Shown: positions 54,292 to 63,788, counted from the stretch's first letter. The stretch: DNA of 64,000 nucleotides from Streptomyces marispadix (GCF_022524345.1 NZ_JAKWJU010000002.1:6252001-6316000); one strand, 5' to 3'. Translations and numbers: made by a program. Notes: generated by a model from the letters alone, not told the origin.

Positions 54292-56913
54292 ATGACCGTC
54301 TTGTGGGGCATATCGTTCGACGCCACTCCGATCTCCGGCGTGGTGGTCGAGTTCGTAAAGACCGCCCGGATCTTCCGCGAGCAGGGCTACCAGGTGCACC
54401 TGGACCTCGGCTACGACGTGAAGGCCGACAAGAACGCCTTCTTCCGTCCCTACGCTGACGAAGCGTCATTACTGCCCGACTGGGTGCGGCTCGGCAGAGT
54501 AGAGGGCCTGGACCAAGTCCCCGGCTACGACCAGCAGTTCGTCTCCGACGTGCTGAGCGAGTACGTCAGGGACGGCGAGGGCGCCCGACTGCTGCCCCGG
54601 ATCGAGGCCGCGGCCGAGGCCATCAGCGACCGCATCGTGGAGACTTGGGAGCGCCATGACGTCTCCTTCGTGATGGTGGAGAACGGCACGCTGCCGGAGA
54701 ACATCACCTACACCAGGGCACTGCGCGCGGCCGTCGAACGCTACGGGAAGCGCCACCGCCTGGGCCGCTTCGTGCTGTGGCGCGACCACGACCTGATGTG
54801 GCAGAGCGAACCCGGCACCGGCAAGTACGGCACCTTCCCCTACCCCCGCACCGTCGCGCCCGTGAACTCGCCCTACATCCACTACCTCGCGCTCCATGAG
54901 GAGGCCCGCCGAAAGACCCTCGAGTGGGTACCGGACCTGGAGAACATCGACGTACTGCCCAACACCTTCACTCACGCCCCCGCCGTCCCCGGCCGGCGGC
55001 CCGCGGGCTTCCGCGCCGGCTTCGGCATCCCCGAGGACGCCCCGCTCATCGCCCGCTGCACCCGGATCATCCCGCAGAAGCGCATCGACCGCGACATCCA
55101 CCTCCTGGCCCGGCTCGCCGAACGCGTCCCCGGCGCAAGGCTGTTCGTGGCCGGCGACACCGAAGAGGCGCCAGGCGAACACGCCAGGCTGGTGCGTCTG
55201 GCCGAGACGCTCGGAGTAGGCGACCGCGTCGTCTTCGGCGGGCGACTCGCACCCCACGAGGCCGACATCGGAGCCGCCAGCGGCGACGGCTGGTCGGTCC
55301 GCGACCTGCTCGCACACGCCGACCTGGCGTCCTTCCTGACCTCCTACGACTACGAGAGCTACGGGAATCCGATCGGTGAGGCCATCGCCTCGCGCGTCCC
55401 GTATCTGACGACCCGCTACCAGCTCTACGACACGGTCTACGGGGACAAGGGATTCCGCGCCCCCGTCATGGAACTCACCGACGGAGACCTGCCCACGGCC
55501 TCGTTCGTGGACAGCGTGGCCGAACTGATCCTGGACGAAAGGAAGCGCGAGGAGATGGCCGACTTCAACCACCGGCTCGGCAAGCGGCACTTCGGCGCGG
55601 ACCGGGCAGGAGAGCTGCTTGCCGAGCTGTTCCTGACGCCCATGGGCGAACACACCCGCATGAGCGTCGTCCTCCCCGTCTACAACGAGGCCGCCAACCT
55701 GCCGGCCGTACTGACGTCCCTGTACGAACAGCGCGGCGCCGACGGCCCGTTGGACAAGTCGCTCTACGAGATCGTGCTCGTCGACAACAACTCCACCGAC
55801 GACACCGTGAAGATCGCACGGCGCTTCGCCGCCGAACACCCCGACCTCGCCCTGCACATCGTCCCCGAACCGGAACAGGGCGTGGCCTGCGCCCGCAAGA
55901 CCGGCATGGACTTCGCCTCGCAGCGCAGCGCCCGCCGGGGGCTGCCCGACTCCGAGAGGCGCTTCTACCTCGTCTCCGCGGACGCCGACTGCCGCGTCGA
56001 CGAGCGCTGGCTGTGGGAGCTGCTGACCGCGATGGAGTCCGGCAAGGCCGCAATCGGCGTGTGCGACTACTACTACTCGCCCGAGCACTTCACCGGCAGG
56101 CCCAGGCTGTGGGACGCCATCCAGCGCACGCTGCGCTGCCGCGCCGTGACGTTCTCGCTGTTCGGGGGCTTCCCGGACGGCAAGGGGTTCGCGGTCGAGA
56201 GGGAGGCGTACGAGAAGGTCGGCGGCATCGAGATCTTCTACCAGCTCCAGAACGGACGCTTCGTCAACCACCTGTCCGACGACTGGGACTTCGGCATCCT
56301 CGTCCGCGGCTCGGGCGAGGACATCGCCTACGTCCCAGGCTCCCGTGTGGAGATCAACCCGCGGAGGGTCAACCACGCCCTCGACGAGGTGATCACGGGC
56401 CGCGCCTACGGCTCCGACGGCATCATCGTGATGCGCGACATCCGCATGCCGGAACCTGAACCGGACCGGGGCGGCGAGGACCTCACCGAGGAAGAGGCCC
56501 TCCAGGCATGGGAGTTCTCCATCAAGGACTTCACGCCGAAGAACACCATCCTCCCCGTACTGCTGACACCGTCCCTCCTCGACGACGACGGAGTGATCGA
56601 GTTCTTCGGGCCGTCGCTCGCCGAACGGCTGGGGCAGCGCATCGCGGAGATCAAGGAGGAGATGCGCGTCGTCGACTTCACCCCCATCCACTCCTACAAG
56701 ACCCCCTCGTACCGGCTGTACTTCGAGTTCGCCGACGAGATCTTCGCCCGGCTGCGCGCCACCGTCGGCGAGGACATCGGCTACCCGCCGCCGCTGCCCG
56801 AGTGCCTGCGAGACGTGCCGCCGGAACGCTTCACCGAGTTCGTCCGCTACTTCTGCGAGGACCGCGAATCGGGCGAGGCCCACAACTACTTCGGAAACGG
56901 AGGCGTGTTCTGA
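54292..56913 (+). CDS. Fused GT4-GT2 glycosyltransferase
   Basis: 873 aa. Residues about 1-440 resemble a GT-B (GT4-like) glycosyltransferase with IARCTRIIPQKRIDRDIHLLARL and YDYESYGNPIGEAIASRVPYL, the donor-domain EX7E region. Residues about 460-700 are a GT-A (GT2) domain: SVVLPVYNEAANLPAVLTSLYEQ, IVLVDNNSTDDT, YLVSADADCRVDERWLWE with the DXD-type site, then a further C-terminal region of about 170 residues. No transmembrane segments. ATG 54292 is chosen because family homology begins there; an upstream GGCAGGAG is about 12 bases away. The stop overlaps the radical SAM start (TGATG). Likely builds a sugar chain or glycoside that the radical SAM enzyme modifies; acceptor unknown. Confidence 0.8.
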   Translation: MTVLWGISFDATPISGVVVEFVKTARIFREQGYQVHLDLGYDVKADKNAFFRPYADEASLLPDWVRLGRVEGLDQVPGYDQQFVSDVLSEYVRDGEGARLLPRIEAAAEAISDRIVETWERHDVSFVMVENGTLPENITYTRALRAAVERYGKRHRLGRFVLWRDHDLMWQSEPGTGKYGTFPYPRTVAPVNSPYIHYLALHEEARRKTLEWVPDLENIDVLPNTFTHAPAVPGRRPAGFRAGFGIPEDAPLIARCTRIIPQKRIDRDIHLLARLAERVPGARLFVAGDTEEAPGEHARLVRLAETLGVGDRVVFGGRLAPHEADIGAASGDGWSVRDLLAHADLASFLTSYDYESYGNPIGEAIASRVPYLTTRYQLYDTVYGDKGFRAPVMELTDGDLPTASFVDSVAELILDERKREEMADFNHRLGKRHFGADRAGELLAELFLTPMGEHTRMSVVLPVYNEAANLPAVLTSLYEQRGADGPLDKSLYEIVLVDNNSTDDTVKIARRFAAEHPDLALHIVPEPEQGVACARKTGMDFASQRSARRGLPDSERRFYLVSADADCRVDERWLWELLTAMESGKAAIGVCDYYYSPEHFTGRPRLWDAIQRTLRCRAVTFSLFGGFPDGKGFAVEREAYEKVGGIEIFYQLQNGRFVNHLSDDWDFGILVRGSGEDIAYVPGSRVEINPRRVNHALDEVITGRAYGSDGIIVMRDIRMPEPEPDRGGEDLTEEEALQAWEFSIKDFTPKNTILPVLLTPSLLDDDGVIEFFGPSLAERLGQRIAEIKEEMRVVDFTPIHSYKTPSYRLYFEFADEIFARLRATVGEDIGYPPPLPECLRDVPPERFTEFVRYFCEDRESGEAHNYFGNGGVF

Positions 56914-58382
56914 TGACGGTGGACATCGGGCACCGGCCGACGTACGAAGAGACCCTCGCCTCGCTGCGGGAGACCGACCCCCGCCACCCCGCTCCCGCCG
57001 TAGTGGAGACCCTCGGCGCACCGCGGAACCGCCATCTGCTGGAGTACGTCACCGAGGACCCCTTCGGGGCGCACGTCTTCCCCGGCAACATCCCCGACGC
57101 CTCACCCGAGGGCTTCCTCGCCGACCTCGACCGCCAGCTCGCCGCCACGGCACCCATCCATCTGTGGTCCTACATCCCCACGTGCGCCTACCGCTGCCGG
57201 TTCTGCCAGTACCCCGTGGTGCTGGCCAAGGGCGCCCCCGAGGTCGTCGACCGCAAGGCCAACCAGTGGGTCGACTGGAACATCCGCGAGGCGGAGCTGT
57301 GGCTGCGTGACGTGCCCAGCCTGGCGTCGGCACCGATCGGCGAGTTCAACGTCTTCGGCGGCACGCCGTCGCTGCTGCCGCCCGATGCCATCCGCCGCCT
57401 GCTGGACTTCTACAAGGAGCACTTCAACTTCGGCCCCGACACCGCCATACGCTTCGAGGGCGACCCCAGCACGTTCACACCCGAGAAGCTGGAACTGCTC
57501 GCCGAACTGGGCTGCACCAAACTCAGCAGCGGCGTCCAGTCGTTCGACGACCCCGTGCTGGAGCAGTGCGGCCGTGAGCACACCGCGCGGATGTGCGTGG
57601 ACTTCATACGCGAGGCACAGCGCACCGGCTTCGAGTGGATCAGCATCGACCTCATGTACGGGCTGCTCGACCAGACCGTCGACAGCGTGCGCCGCGACCT
57701 CGACATCGTCCTGGAGAACGAACTGACCGCCGTGGTCTGCACGAAGCTCCACCTCGCCTCCTACAGCGACACCAGGACCGGAGTCGCCGGCGTCCAGCCC
57801 GCGGCATGGCAACTGCCCGACTACCGCGCCAAGTTGGTACGCGACGGACACCACTGGCCCACCCTCGGCGAGCAGTACCAGATGCGCGAGGTGCTCCACG
57901 AGGGCCTGGCGCGCGGCGGCTACCGCGAGCAGCCCACCATGTACTTCGCACGGGAGGAGTCGGGCCCGGAGAAGTGGAAGTCGATCATGGTCGACCAGGA
58001 CAAGCAGGAGGCCGAGGTCGCGATCGGGCTGGGCGGAAGCTCAAGCTGCCGCACCTCCGAGGCGATCACCGACGTGAACTGGAAGACGTACTCCGAGGCG
58101 GTCGAGGCGGGCCGCGTGCCGCTGGGGTCGGTGACGCGCTTCACCGAGGAGGCACAGGAGGCCAGGGCGGTGAAGATGGCCCTCTCGACGCTGCGTCCCG
58201 TCAGCGACGAGCTGCACCGGCGGCGCTTCCCCGGCTCTTCGCTGTTCGCCGAGCCCTGGCTGGGCAGGTTCCGCTCCCTCGCGGAGCGCGGTCTCGCCGT
58301 CGTCGACGACTCCGCCGGGGAGATCCGGCTGACCTCCGACGGCAAGGTGCTGGTCGAGGCGCTCATCAACGCCGAACTGTGA
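56913..58382 (+). CDS. HemN-like radical SAM enzyme
   Basis: 489 aa. The [4Fe-4S] motif CAYRCRFC (C-x3-C-x2-C) follows SYIPT; then FNVFGGTPSLLPPDAI, RFEGDPSTFTPEKLELLAELGC, SSGVQSFDDPVLEQCGREHT and ISIDLMYGLLDQTVDSV match the HemN/coproporphyrinogen-dehydrogenase-like branch. Heme synthesis itself is unlikely: no heme gene nearby, and the N-terminal extension differs. Start is the ATG within TGATG overlapping the glycosyltransferase stop, with GGAAACGGAGG upstream. It should reductively cleave SAM to form a radical on a substrate made by the partner; substrate unknown. Followed by a strong terminator. Confidence 0.88.
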   Translation: MTVDIGHRPTYEETLASLRETDPRHPAPAVVETLGAPRNRHLLEYVTEDPFGAHVFPGNIPDASPEGFLADLDRQLAATAPIHLWSYIPTCAYRCRFCQYPVVLAKGAPEVVDRKANQWVDWNIREAELWLRDVPSLASAPIGEFNVFGGTPSLLPPDAIRRLLDFYKEHFNFGPDTAIRFEGDPSTFTPEKLELLAELGCTKLSSGVQSFDDPVLEQCGREHTARMCVDFIREAQRTGFEWISIDLMYGLLDQTVDSVRRDLDIVLENELTAVVCTKLHLASYSDTRTGVAGVQPAAWQLPDYRAKLVRDGHHWPTLGEQYQMREVLHEGLARGGYREQPTMYFAREESGPEKWKSIMVDQDKQEAEVAIGLGGSSSCRTSEAITDVNWKTYSEAVEAGRVPLGSVTRFTEEAQEARAVKMALSTLRPVSDELHRRRFPGSSLFAEPWLGRFRSLAERGLAVVDDSAGEIRLTSDGKVLVEALINAEL

Positions 58383-58392
58383 GGCGGCCGTT

Positions 58393-58436
58393 CGCCCCTC
58401 CCGCGCCGTATGGACGGCCCCGGCGCGGGAGGGGCG
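58393..58436. terminator. Strong bidirectional terminator
   Basis: Perfect 16-bp arms CGCCCCTCCCGCGCCG (58393-58408) and CGGCGCGGGAGGGGCG (58421-58436), 12-nt loop, between convergent radical SAM and phospholipase-D-like genes. Confidence 0.85.
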
Positions 58437-58463
58437 GGCCGTGCCCGCGAGGTCACGCAGGAC

Positions 58464-59732
58464 TCACGTATGGGCCTTGCACGTGTCGCGGATCTTGTAG
58501 AAGTACGAGAGGTACTTGGCGTGGTAGTCCGCGCCGGTGATCCTCACCATCGCCTCGTCGGCCGAACGCAGCCCGGAACCCGTCCAGTTGTGGCTTCCGG
58601 TGTAGACGCGCGGCGTGAGGCTGCCGCCGTAGTCGCCGTCCAGCAGCATGAACTTGGTGTGCGTACGGACGTCGACGCCGGGCCCGTTGGGGAACTTGCA
58701 GGCCAGGCTCTGGACGCCGGCGTCGTCCAGGACGGACTTCACGGTGGAGTCGCCCTCGCTGTAGACGACGTCGATCCAGCAGCCCTTGCCGCGCAGTTCG
58801 GCGAGCTTGTCCGCCACCTGCTTCCTCGACTTGAGGAACTGGTACATCGCCACCCGGATGTCGGTCTGGTGCTTCGCGCCGTCGCCGCCGGTGTACGAAC
58901 AGCGCACCTCGTCAAGGGTGTTGACGATCGTGTCGGTCGACGGATCGCCGTAGTCGGAGTCGCCGCGCGGGAAGTAGTAGGCGCGGTAGGCCGATCCCGT
59001 GGGCGTCGACCAGTAGTAGGTGTTGTCGCCCCGCTTCGAGGAGCGCAGCTTGCGCTCGTCCTCGTGGAACTTGGCGTACCCGTCGTACACCGCGCCGTCG
59101 GTGAACGTCACCGCGTCGTTGTACGACTCCTTCTTGTACCAGTCGTTGAGGTTCGACGACGACTGGAAGACGACCTTCGAATAGCTCGAACCGTCCTCGA
59201 AGCCGCCGATCTTCGAGAAGAGGAAGAACTTGTTGTGGTTGTAGGCGGGCTTGGGCGGCGGGGTCGCGGCGCATCCGCGGCTGACGTCGTCCTCCCCGTC
59301 GTCGTCCTCGAACTTGTCGTCGCAGACGACGATCCACGATCCGGCGCCGTCGTCGGTGCCCAGCGCTTCCTTCAGCGCGGCGTACGCCTGGCTGCCCTTG
59401 TCACGGGTGTTGTCGTCGACGATCAGCCGCACCGCGACGCCCCGACTCTTCGCGGCGACGAGCGCGTCTGCGACCGCCTTGTCCTCCAGTTCGAACATCG
59501 ACGCCCGTATGGTCTCGCCCTTGGGCGTGGCGTCGATGAGGTCGATGAGCTGGTCGAAGACCGCGGACTGTGCCGCCTCGTCGCCCAACGGGTCGTTGAA
59601 GACAGGGCCGTTGACGACGGGCTTCGCCGGTGCCGCGGAAGAATTCGTGGCCTGGCTGACCATCAGGCCCGCCACCAACGCGATCAGCGCGGTCAACAGC
59701 CCCGCTAAGCGGGCCGAACGGCGTGCGAACAT
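58464..59732 (-). CDS. Secreted phospholipase-D-like protein
   Basis: 422 aa. Signal peptide in residues 1-34 (LAGLLTALIALVAGLMVSQA). Two PLD half-motifs: YNHNKFFLFSK, where the Asp of H-x-K-x4-D is Ser, and RTHTKFMLLDGD, where it is intact; each is followed by the Ser/Asn element (SSSNLN, TGSHNW). This is a phosphodiesterase superfamily fold acting outside the cell, perhaps on phospholipids or nucleic acids; the first site change may lower or alter activity. ATG 59732 is preceded by GGGGGGAA. An earlier in-frame start at 59774 is rejected as it lacks a site. Confidence 0.85.
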   Translation of the reverse strand: MFARRSARLAGLLTALIALVAGLMVSQATNSSAAPAKPVVNGPVFNDPLGDEAAQSAVFDQLIDLIDATPKGETIRASMFELEDKAVADALVAAKSRGVAVRLIVDDNTRDKGSQAYAALKEALGTDDGAGSWIVVCDDKFEDDDGEDDVSRGCAATPPPKPAYNHNKFFLFSKIGGFEDGSSYSKVVFQSSSNLNDWYKKESYNDAVTFTDGAVYDGYAKFHEDERKLRSSKRGDNTYYWSTPTGSAYRAYYFPRGDSDYGDPSTDTIVNTLDEVRCSYTGGDGAKHQTDIRVAMYQFLKSRKQVADKLAELRGKGCWIDVVYSEGDSTVKSVLDDAGVQSLACKFPNGPGVDVRTHTKFMLLDGDYGGSLTPRVYTGSHNWTGSGLRSADEAMVRITGADYHAKYLSYFYKIRDTCKAHT

Positions 59733-59862
59733 GCGTAATTCCCCCCAGAAATACGGTGCATGAGTCCCGAGCACCCTAGAGGGGCGTACGTCGCGTTGTC
59801 AGGGCGCGGGGCCTTCCGTCACAGGTCGGACCGGTGGCGGTGGTCCCGTCAGGGTCGGGCGT

Positions 59863-60936
59863 TCACAGGGAGAGGTCCTGCCACCACCATGAGACTGACG
59901 GGAGGCTCCGCGGGTCCAGGTCGCCCGTGACCGGCTCGTCCGCCCATGCGAGCCGCTCGATCGTGCGCGCGTGCGCGGCCTCGGGCTCTGCCGGGTTGAG
60001 ATAGCGCGGAGTGCGCAGCCCCCAGTCGATGTTGCCCCGGATGCCCTGACCCAGGCCGTTGAGATAGCGGTACAGATCGCGGCTCCCGTTCGCCATCACC
60101 TTCGCGCGCAACGCGAGGAACCTGCACATCACGGTGTCGCGCAGGGCGACCGCCTCATGGAGGGCCTGCTCGGGGCCGCACGCCTGCTGCGCCTGGAGCA
60201 CGGTGAGGACGTTCTGGTCGGTGTGGCGGAGGGTGGCCTCCTTCGAGAAGGAGTGCCGGTCGTTGTCAAGCGCGGCCACGAGGATGGCCATCTGCGTCAG
60301 CGCGCAGACGGCAGGCGAGTCCATCTCGGCGGCGGGCACGTCGCAGCCGTACGCGATCTCCAGCATCGCGAACGTCGGCTCCCCGCCCGCGGAATGCAGC
60401 CGCATCGCCAGATAGTCGTCGAGGGTCGGCATCTCCTTGCGTGCCCGGTTGCCGATCTGCCACTGGACGCCGCTGAGCCAGGCCCGGTGCGCATGATGGA
60501 AGCGGCGGCTCTGCACGGGACCCGAGTACGCGAGGAAGCGTTCGCCGAGATCGTGCAGCGACGCGGCGTAGGGGTCCCGGATCGTGAGGGGGCCGGGCAC
60601 TTCGAGAGCCTGCTGAACCTGGGCGGCCATCGCCGCGAACGCCGCCGGGTCGGCGGCCAGAGGGCCCTCGTCGCATCGCGCGTCGTCGAACGCGAAGCCC
60701 CAGTAGACCCAGGCGGCCGTGATCCACAGCCCTTCCAGGTCGGCCTCCGGTACGAAGCGTGCGTAGAACTCGGCGCTGCGGGTCCCGGCAACCCGCCTCT
60801 CCTCCTCGGGGGTACGGCAGACGCCGAACCGGTTGATCCAGCTCAGCGCCCGGCGTTCGGCTTCGGCCACCTCGGGATGGATGGCGGACTCGATGGGGCA
60901 GTAGAACGGCAGTGTTCCGGTGGTGGTGGTGCTCAC
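59863..60936 (-). CDS. Class I terpene cyclase
   Basis: 357 aa, soluble all-helical cyclase. The aspartate-rich motif is FDDARCDE (Asp84, Asp85, Asp89), the pyrophosphate sensor Arg lies near residue 179, the NSE triad is N225-D-x2-S229-x3-E233 (NDRHSFSKE) and the C-terminal RY pair is R311-Y312, so a full catalytic set is present. It would ionise a prenyl diphosphate, most likely farnesyl or geranylgeranyl diphosphate from the neighbouring synthase, to a cyclic terpene; which one cannot be told. Start is GTG 60936 with GAGG six bases upstream. Third gene of a terpene unit with a polyprenyl synthase and a UbiB-like kinase. Confidence 0.93.
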   Translation of the reverse strand: MSTTTTGTLPFYCPIESAIHPEVAEAERRALSWINRFGVCRTPEEERRVAGTRSAEFYARFVPEADLEGLWITAAWVYWGFAFDDARCDEGPLAADPAAFAAMAAQVQQALEVPGPLTIRDPYAASLHDLGERFLAYSGPVQSRRFHHAHRAWLSGVQWQIGNRARKEMPTLDDYLAMRLHSAGGEPTFAMLEIAYGCDVPAAEMDSPAVCALTQMAILVAALDNDRHSFSKEATLRHTDQNVLTVLQAQQACGPEQALHEAVALRDTVMCRFLALRAKVMANGSRDLYRYLNGLGQGIRGNIDWGLRTPRYLNPAEPEAAHARTIERLAWADEPVTGDLDPRSLPSVSWWWQDLSL

Positions 60937-61107
60937 TGGTGCCTCGTACTCGTCTCGGAGCCGGTCGTCGACCGGATCGTGGAAAGGCCGTCGGCGCTGG
61001 AGGTCTGCTGCGGGCGTGCTGGTCGTGGGGGAGCGGGGTGTCGAATCCGGAGGCCGCTGGCTCGTCGGGAGTCGCGGTGACCGCCGGGAGCCGCGGTCGT
61101 CGGAGGG

Positions 61108-62187
61108 TCAGGTGGAGCGGATGGTCAGGCCGTCGGCGATCTCCCGCAGCGCCGCGGTCACTTGGGGCGGGAACCCGGCGTCGTCGAGAGCGCCGAGCGC
61201 CTTGCGGTGGCGTTCCGCGATCATGTCCTCGACGGCCTGACGGGCGCCGACGGTCTCCAGCACCCCGCACACGGCGGCGGCTCCCGTCTCGTCGAGGTCG
61301 GGGTCGCCCACCAGGTCCTCCAGCAGCCGCCGCTGCACGGGCGAGGCGTGCCGTGCGGCCATCGTCATCAGGGCCGTCCCCTTGCCCGATCTGAGGTCTT
61401 CGAGCACGGGCTTGCCGGTGAGGCCGGGCGACCCGAACGTGCCCAGCAGATCGTCGCGTAGCTGGAAGGCCTCGCCGAGCGGCACCGCGAAGGCGGAGAA
61501 GCCTCTCAGCGTCGCGGAGTCCGCGCCTGCCAGCGCCGCGCCGATTTGCAGCGGCCGTTCCACGGTGTACTTGGCGGTCTTGAGACGGGCCACGGTCAGC
61601 GCACGGTCCAGGTCGTCGGCCGGGGGACCGGCGCCCAGCAGGTCGATGTACTGGCCGAGCAGCACCTCGTCGCGCATCGAGTCGAGCAGGGGCAGTACGG
61701 CACGGAGCTGCTCCCACGTCAGCCCCGCGCGGTGCAGGAGCTGATCGGACCGGATGAGCGCGAGATCGCCGAGGAGGATCGCCGAACTGGCGCCCAGGAC
61801 CTCGGCGTCGGGGCGTCCGGCGTGCAGCGACGTAAGGGCGCGGTGTGCGCTCGGCAGCCCGCGCCGGGTGTCGCTGCCGTCCATGAAGTCGTCGTGGATG
61901 AGCGTGAAGACGTGGAACAGCTCCAGGCTCGCGGCGGTACGCAGCACGGGCTGTGTCACGCTGCCGCCTCCCGCCGCATGCCATCCCAGTACGCACAGCA
62001 GCGGGCGGATTCGTTTGCCGGGAGCGGTGACGTAGCGGGTCAGCACCTCCGTGAGGTCGTCCCTGCCGCCGAGGCAGCGGGCCTCCTCCAGAGGGAGAGG
62101 GCGGAGGCAGTCGGCGAGGACGGTGTCGATCCTCCGGCGGATGCTGGTGAAGTCGAGTCGTTCGGGTGTGAATGTCTGCGTGCTCAT
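61108..62187 (-). CDS. Polyprenyl (FPP/GGPP-type) diphosphate synthase
   Basis: 359 aa. Chain-elongating prenyltransferase. First aspartate-rich motif LIHDDFMDGSD (DDxxD), Lys/Arg/isopentenyl-binding PGKRIRPLL near residue 58, and a second motif FQLRDDLLGTFG (DDxxG/D variant). Long-chain versus GGPP specificity depends on residues before the first motif (LFHVFTL), which suggest a short product such as C15-C20. ATG 62187 is preceded by AAGGAA. It lies between the UbiB-like gene (38-bp gap) and the cyclase (171-bp gap) on the same strand, so it should supply the cyclase substrate. Confidence 0.94.
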   Translation of the reverse strand: MSTQTFTPERLDFTSIRRRIDTVLADCLRPLPLEEARCLGGRDDLTEVLTRYVTAPGKRIRPLLCVLGWHAAGGGSVTQPVLRTAASLELFHVFTLIHDDFMDGSDTRRGLPSAHRALTSLHAGRPDAEVLGASSAILLGDLALIRSDQLLHRAGLTWEQLRAVLPLLDSMRDEVLLGQYIDLLGAGPPADDLDRALTVARLKTAKYTVERPLQIGAALAGADSATLRGFSAFAVPLGEAFQLRDDLLGTFGSPGLTGKPVLEDLRSGKGTALMTMAARHASPVQRRLLEDLVGDPDLDETGAAAVCGVLETVGARQAVEDMIAERHRKALGALDDAGFPPQVTAALREIADGLTIRST

Positions 62188-62225
62188 GGTTCCTTGGGAC
62201 GTTGAGGGCGCGCGGAGGCTCGCTT

Positions 62226-63740
62226 TCAGTGGTTTCTGGAGCTGTGCCGCCAGAGCATGGCGGCGGTGAGGCCGAGCAGCACTTCCTTGGCGCCCAGGCG
62301 CATGCCTGAGCAACGCCGCGTGGACTGTGTGCCGTTGACGGTCATGCTCAGACTCAGGTCGCGGTTGGACAGATCGCGGGTGACGCCGCGTAGCTGCTGT
62401 GGGGCGACCGCGCCCGCGGAGATCACCTCCAGGGCGGTACGCACGGCCTGCTCCGGCGAGAAGGCCTCCTTGACCAAGTCCGTGACGATGCCGAGGAGTT
62501 CGTCGGAGAAGACGTCGATGAGCGACAGCTCGGGGCACAGATGTCGGATCGAGCCTTCGATGTTGGCGAAGGACTTGCCCAGGATGGAGACCATCGGACT
62601 GGTGCGGATGCCGCGCCGAGTCGAGTGCTGAAGCAGCGCGGTGAGGGTGACGCCGAAGTTCAGCTCCTCCAGTGAGGCCGTGGCGATCTGCGGCACCAGG
62701 GCCGCCAAGTCACCGGCGAACGCCGAGGACTTGGCCCACGCCGTGGTGCTGCCCATGTCGATCCACGCCCTCGCCGTGCCCGCTCCGTCGTTCATGGCGA
62801 GGTTCAGCAGCAGAAGCAGGATGCTCGTGCTCATCGGCCGGTCGATGCGGCCGACCATTCCCCAGTCGATGATCGTGGCCTTCTCGCCCGGGTGTACGAA
62901 GACGTTGCCCGGGTGGGGGTCGGCGTGGAAGACGCGGTCCACGAAGTAGCCGCGGTACATGAAGCCCAGCAGGTCACGGCCGATCCCCGCACGCTCCTCC
63001 AGCGAGAAGGCGTCGCGGTCGGCCTCCCTGATCGACGTCCCCGGCGCCAGGCTCTGGACCAGGACCCTCGGGGTCGCGGAGATCACCTCCGGGACGGCGA
63101 TGTGCTCGAACCTCGCCACCGCCTCGGCGGCCTCCGTCATGTTCCGCGCCTCGACGACGTAGTCGAGCTCCGGGCGCATCGCGTCGAAGACCACCCCGAG
63201 CATGGCCTCCACGTCGATGACCTCGTTGAACCGGGGCGCCCGCCGTGCCGCGAACCGCGAGAGCGTGCGCATCAGCTTCATGTCCGCGGTCACGGTCTCC
63301 CGCACGCCCGGCCGCTGGATCTTCACCGCCGCGGGTCTGCCGTCGGAGAGGACCGCACGGTAGACCTGCGCCAGCGAGGCGGTGCCCAGAGGGGAGTCGG
63401 TGTCGATATGGCGGAACCGCCGGCGCCAGCCGGCGCCCAGCTCCTGCGTCAGCGCCGGTTCGAACTCGGCGAACGCGGCGGGAGAGACCTGGTCGTGGAG
63501 CTTCTCGAACTCGCTGACCATCTCGGGCGGTACGAAGTCGGGGCGGGTCGCGAGGATCTGACCCATCTTCACGTAGAAGGGGCCGAGGGACTCCAGGGTC
63601 TGCCGGGCGTGACGTGCCCTGCGCTCGCCGAGGTCCTCCTGCCCCGGTGACGGCCCGGCGTTGCGGAACAGGTCCGTCGCCGTGCGCCCGGCGAACTGGC
63701 CGAGTGCGCGGGCGACCAGACCCGCGCGGCTACCGCGCAT
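62226..63740 (-). CDS. ABC1/UbiB-family atypical kinase
   Basis: 504 aa. The KxGQ motif FYVKMGQILATRPDFVP, the A-rich loop GTASLAQVYRAV, ion-pair Lys in AAVKIQRPGV, and the catalytic loop RVFHADPHPGN followed by IIDWGMVGRID are all present; a C-terminal hydrophobic stretch may anchor it to the membrane. UbiB proteins assist biosynthesis or extraction of prenyl lipids, often with ATPase rather than kinase activity. ATG 63740 has GGAGGGGG just upstream. Being in one unit with a polyprenyl synthase and a terpene cyclase is notable and suggests it helps handle an isoprenoid product. Confidence 0.92.
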   Translation of the reverse strand: MRGSRAGLVARALGQFAGRTATDLFRNAGPSPGQEDLGERRARHARQTLESLGPFYVKMGQILATRPDFVPPEMVSEFEKLHDQVSPAAFAEFEPALTQELGAGWRRRFRHIDTDSPLGTASLAQVYRAVLSDGRPAAVKIQRPGVRETVTADMKLMRTLSRFAARRAPRFNEVIDVEAMLGVVFDAMRPELDYVVEARNMTEAAEAVARFEHIAVPEVISATPRVLVQSLAPGTSIREADRDAFSLEERAGIGRDLLGFMYRGYFVDRVFHADPHPGNVFVHPGEKATIIDWGMVGRIDRPMSTSILLLLLNLAMNDGAGTARAWIDMGSTTAWAKSSAFAGDLAALVPQIATASLEELNFGVTLTALLQHSTRRGIRTSPMVSILGKSFANIEGSIRHLCPELSLIDVFSDELLGIVTDLVKEAFSPEQAVRTALEVISAGAVAPQQLRGVTRDLSNRDLSLSMTVNGTQSTRRCSGMRLGAKEVLLGLTAAMLWRHSSRNH

Positions 63741-63788
63741 GATCCCCCTCCGTCGGGACGGCCCGTCGGGCGGCTCGTCTCATGGCTG

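Noticed and set aside
54469..57021. 850-codon minus-strand open frame
   Set aside because: Antisense to the fused glycosyltransferase, whose two domains carry clear motifs; no motif in the antisense product.
56913..58382. Heme-synthesis coproporphyrinogen dehydrogenase
   Set aside because: HemN-like motifs are present, but the context (fused glycosyltransferase, no heme genes) and divergent N-terminus argue for another substrate.
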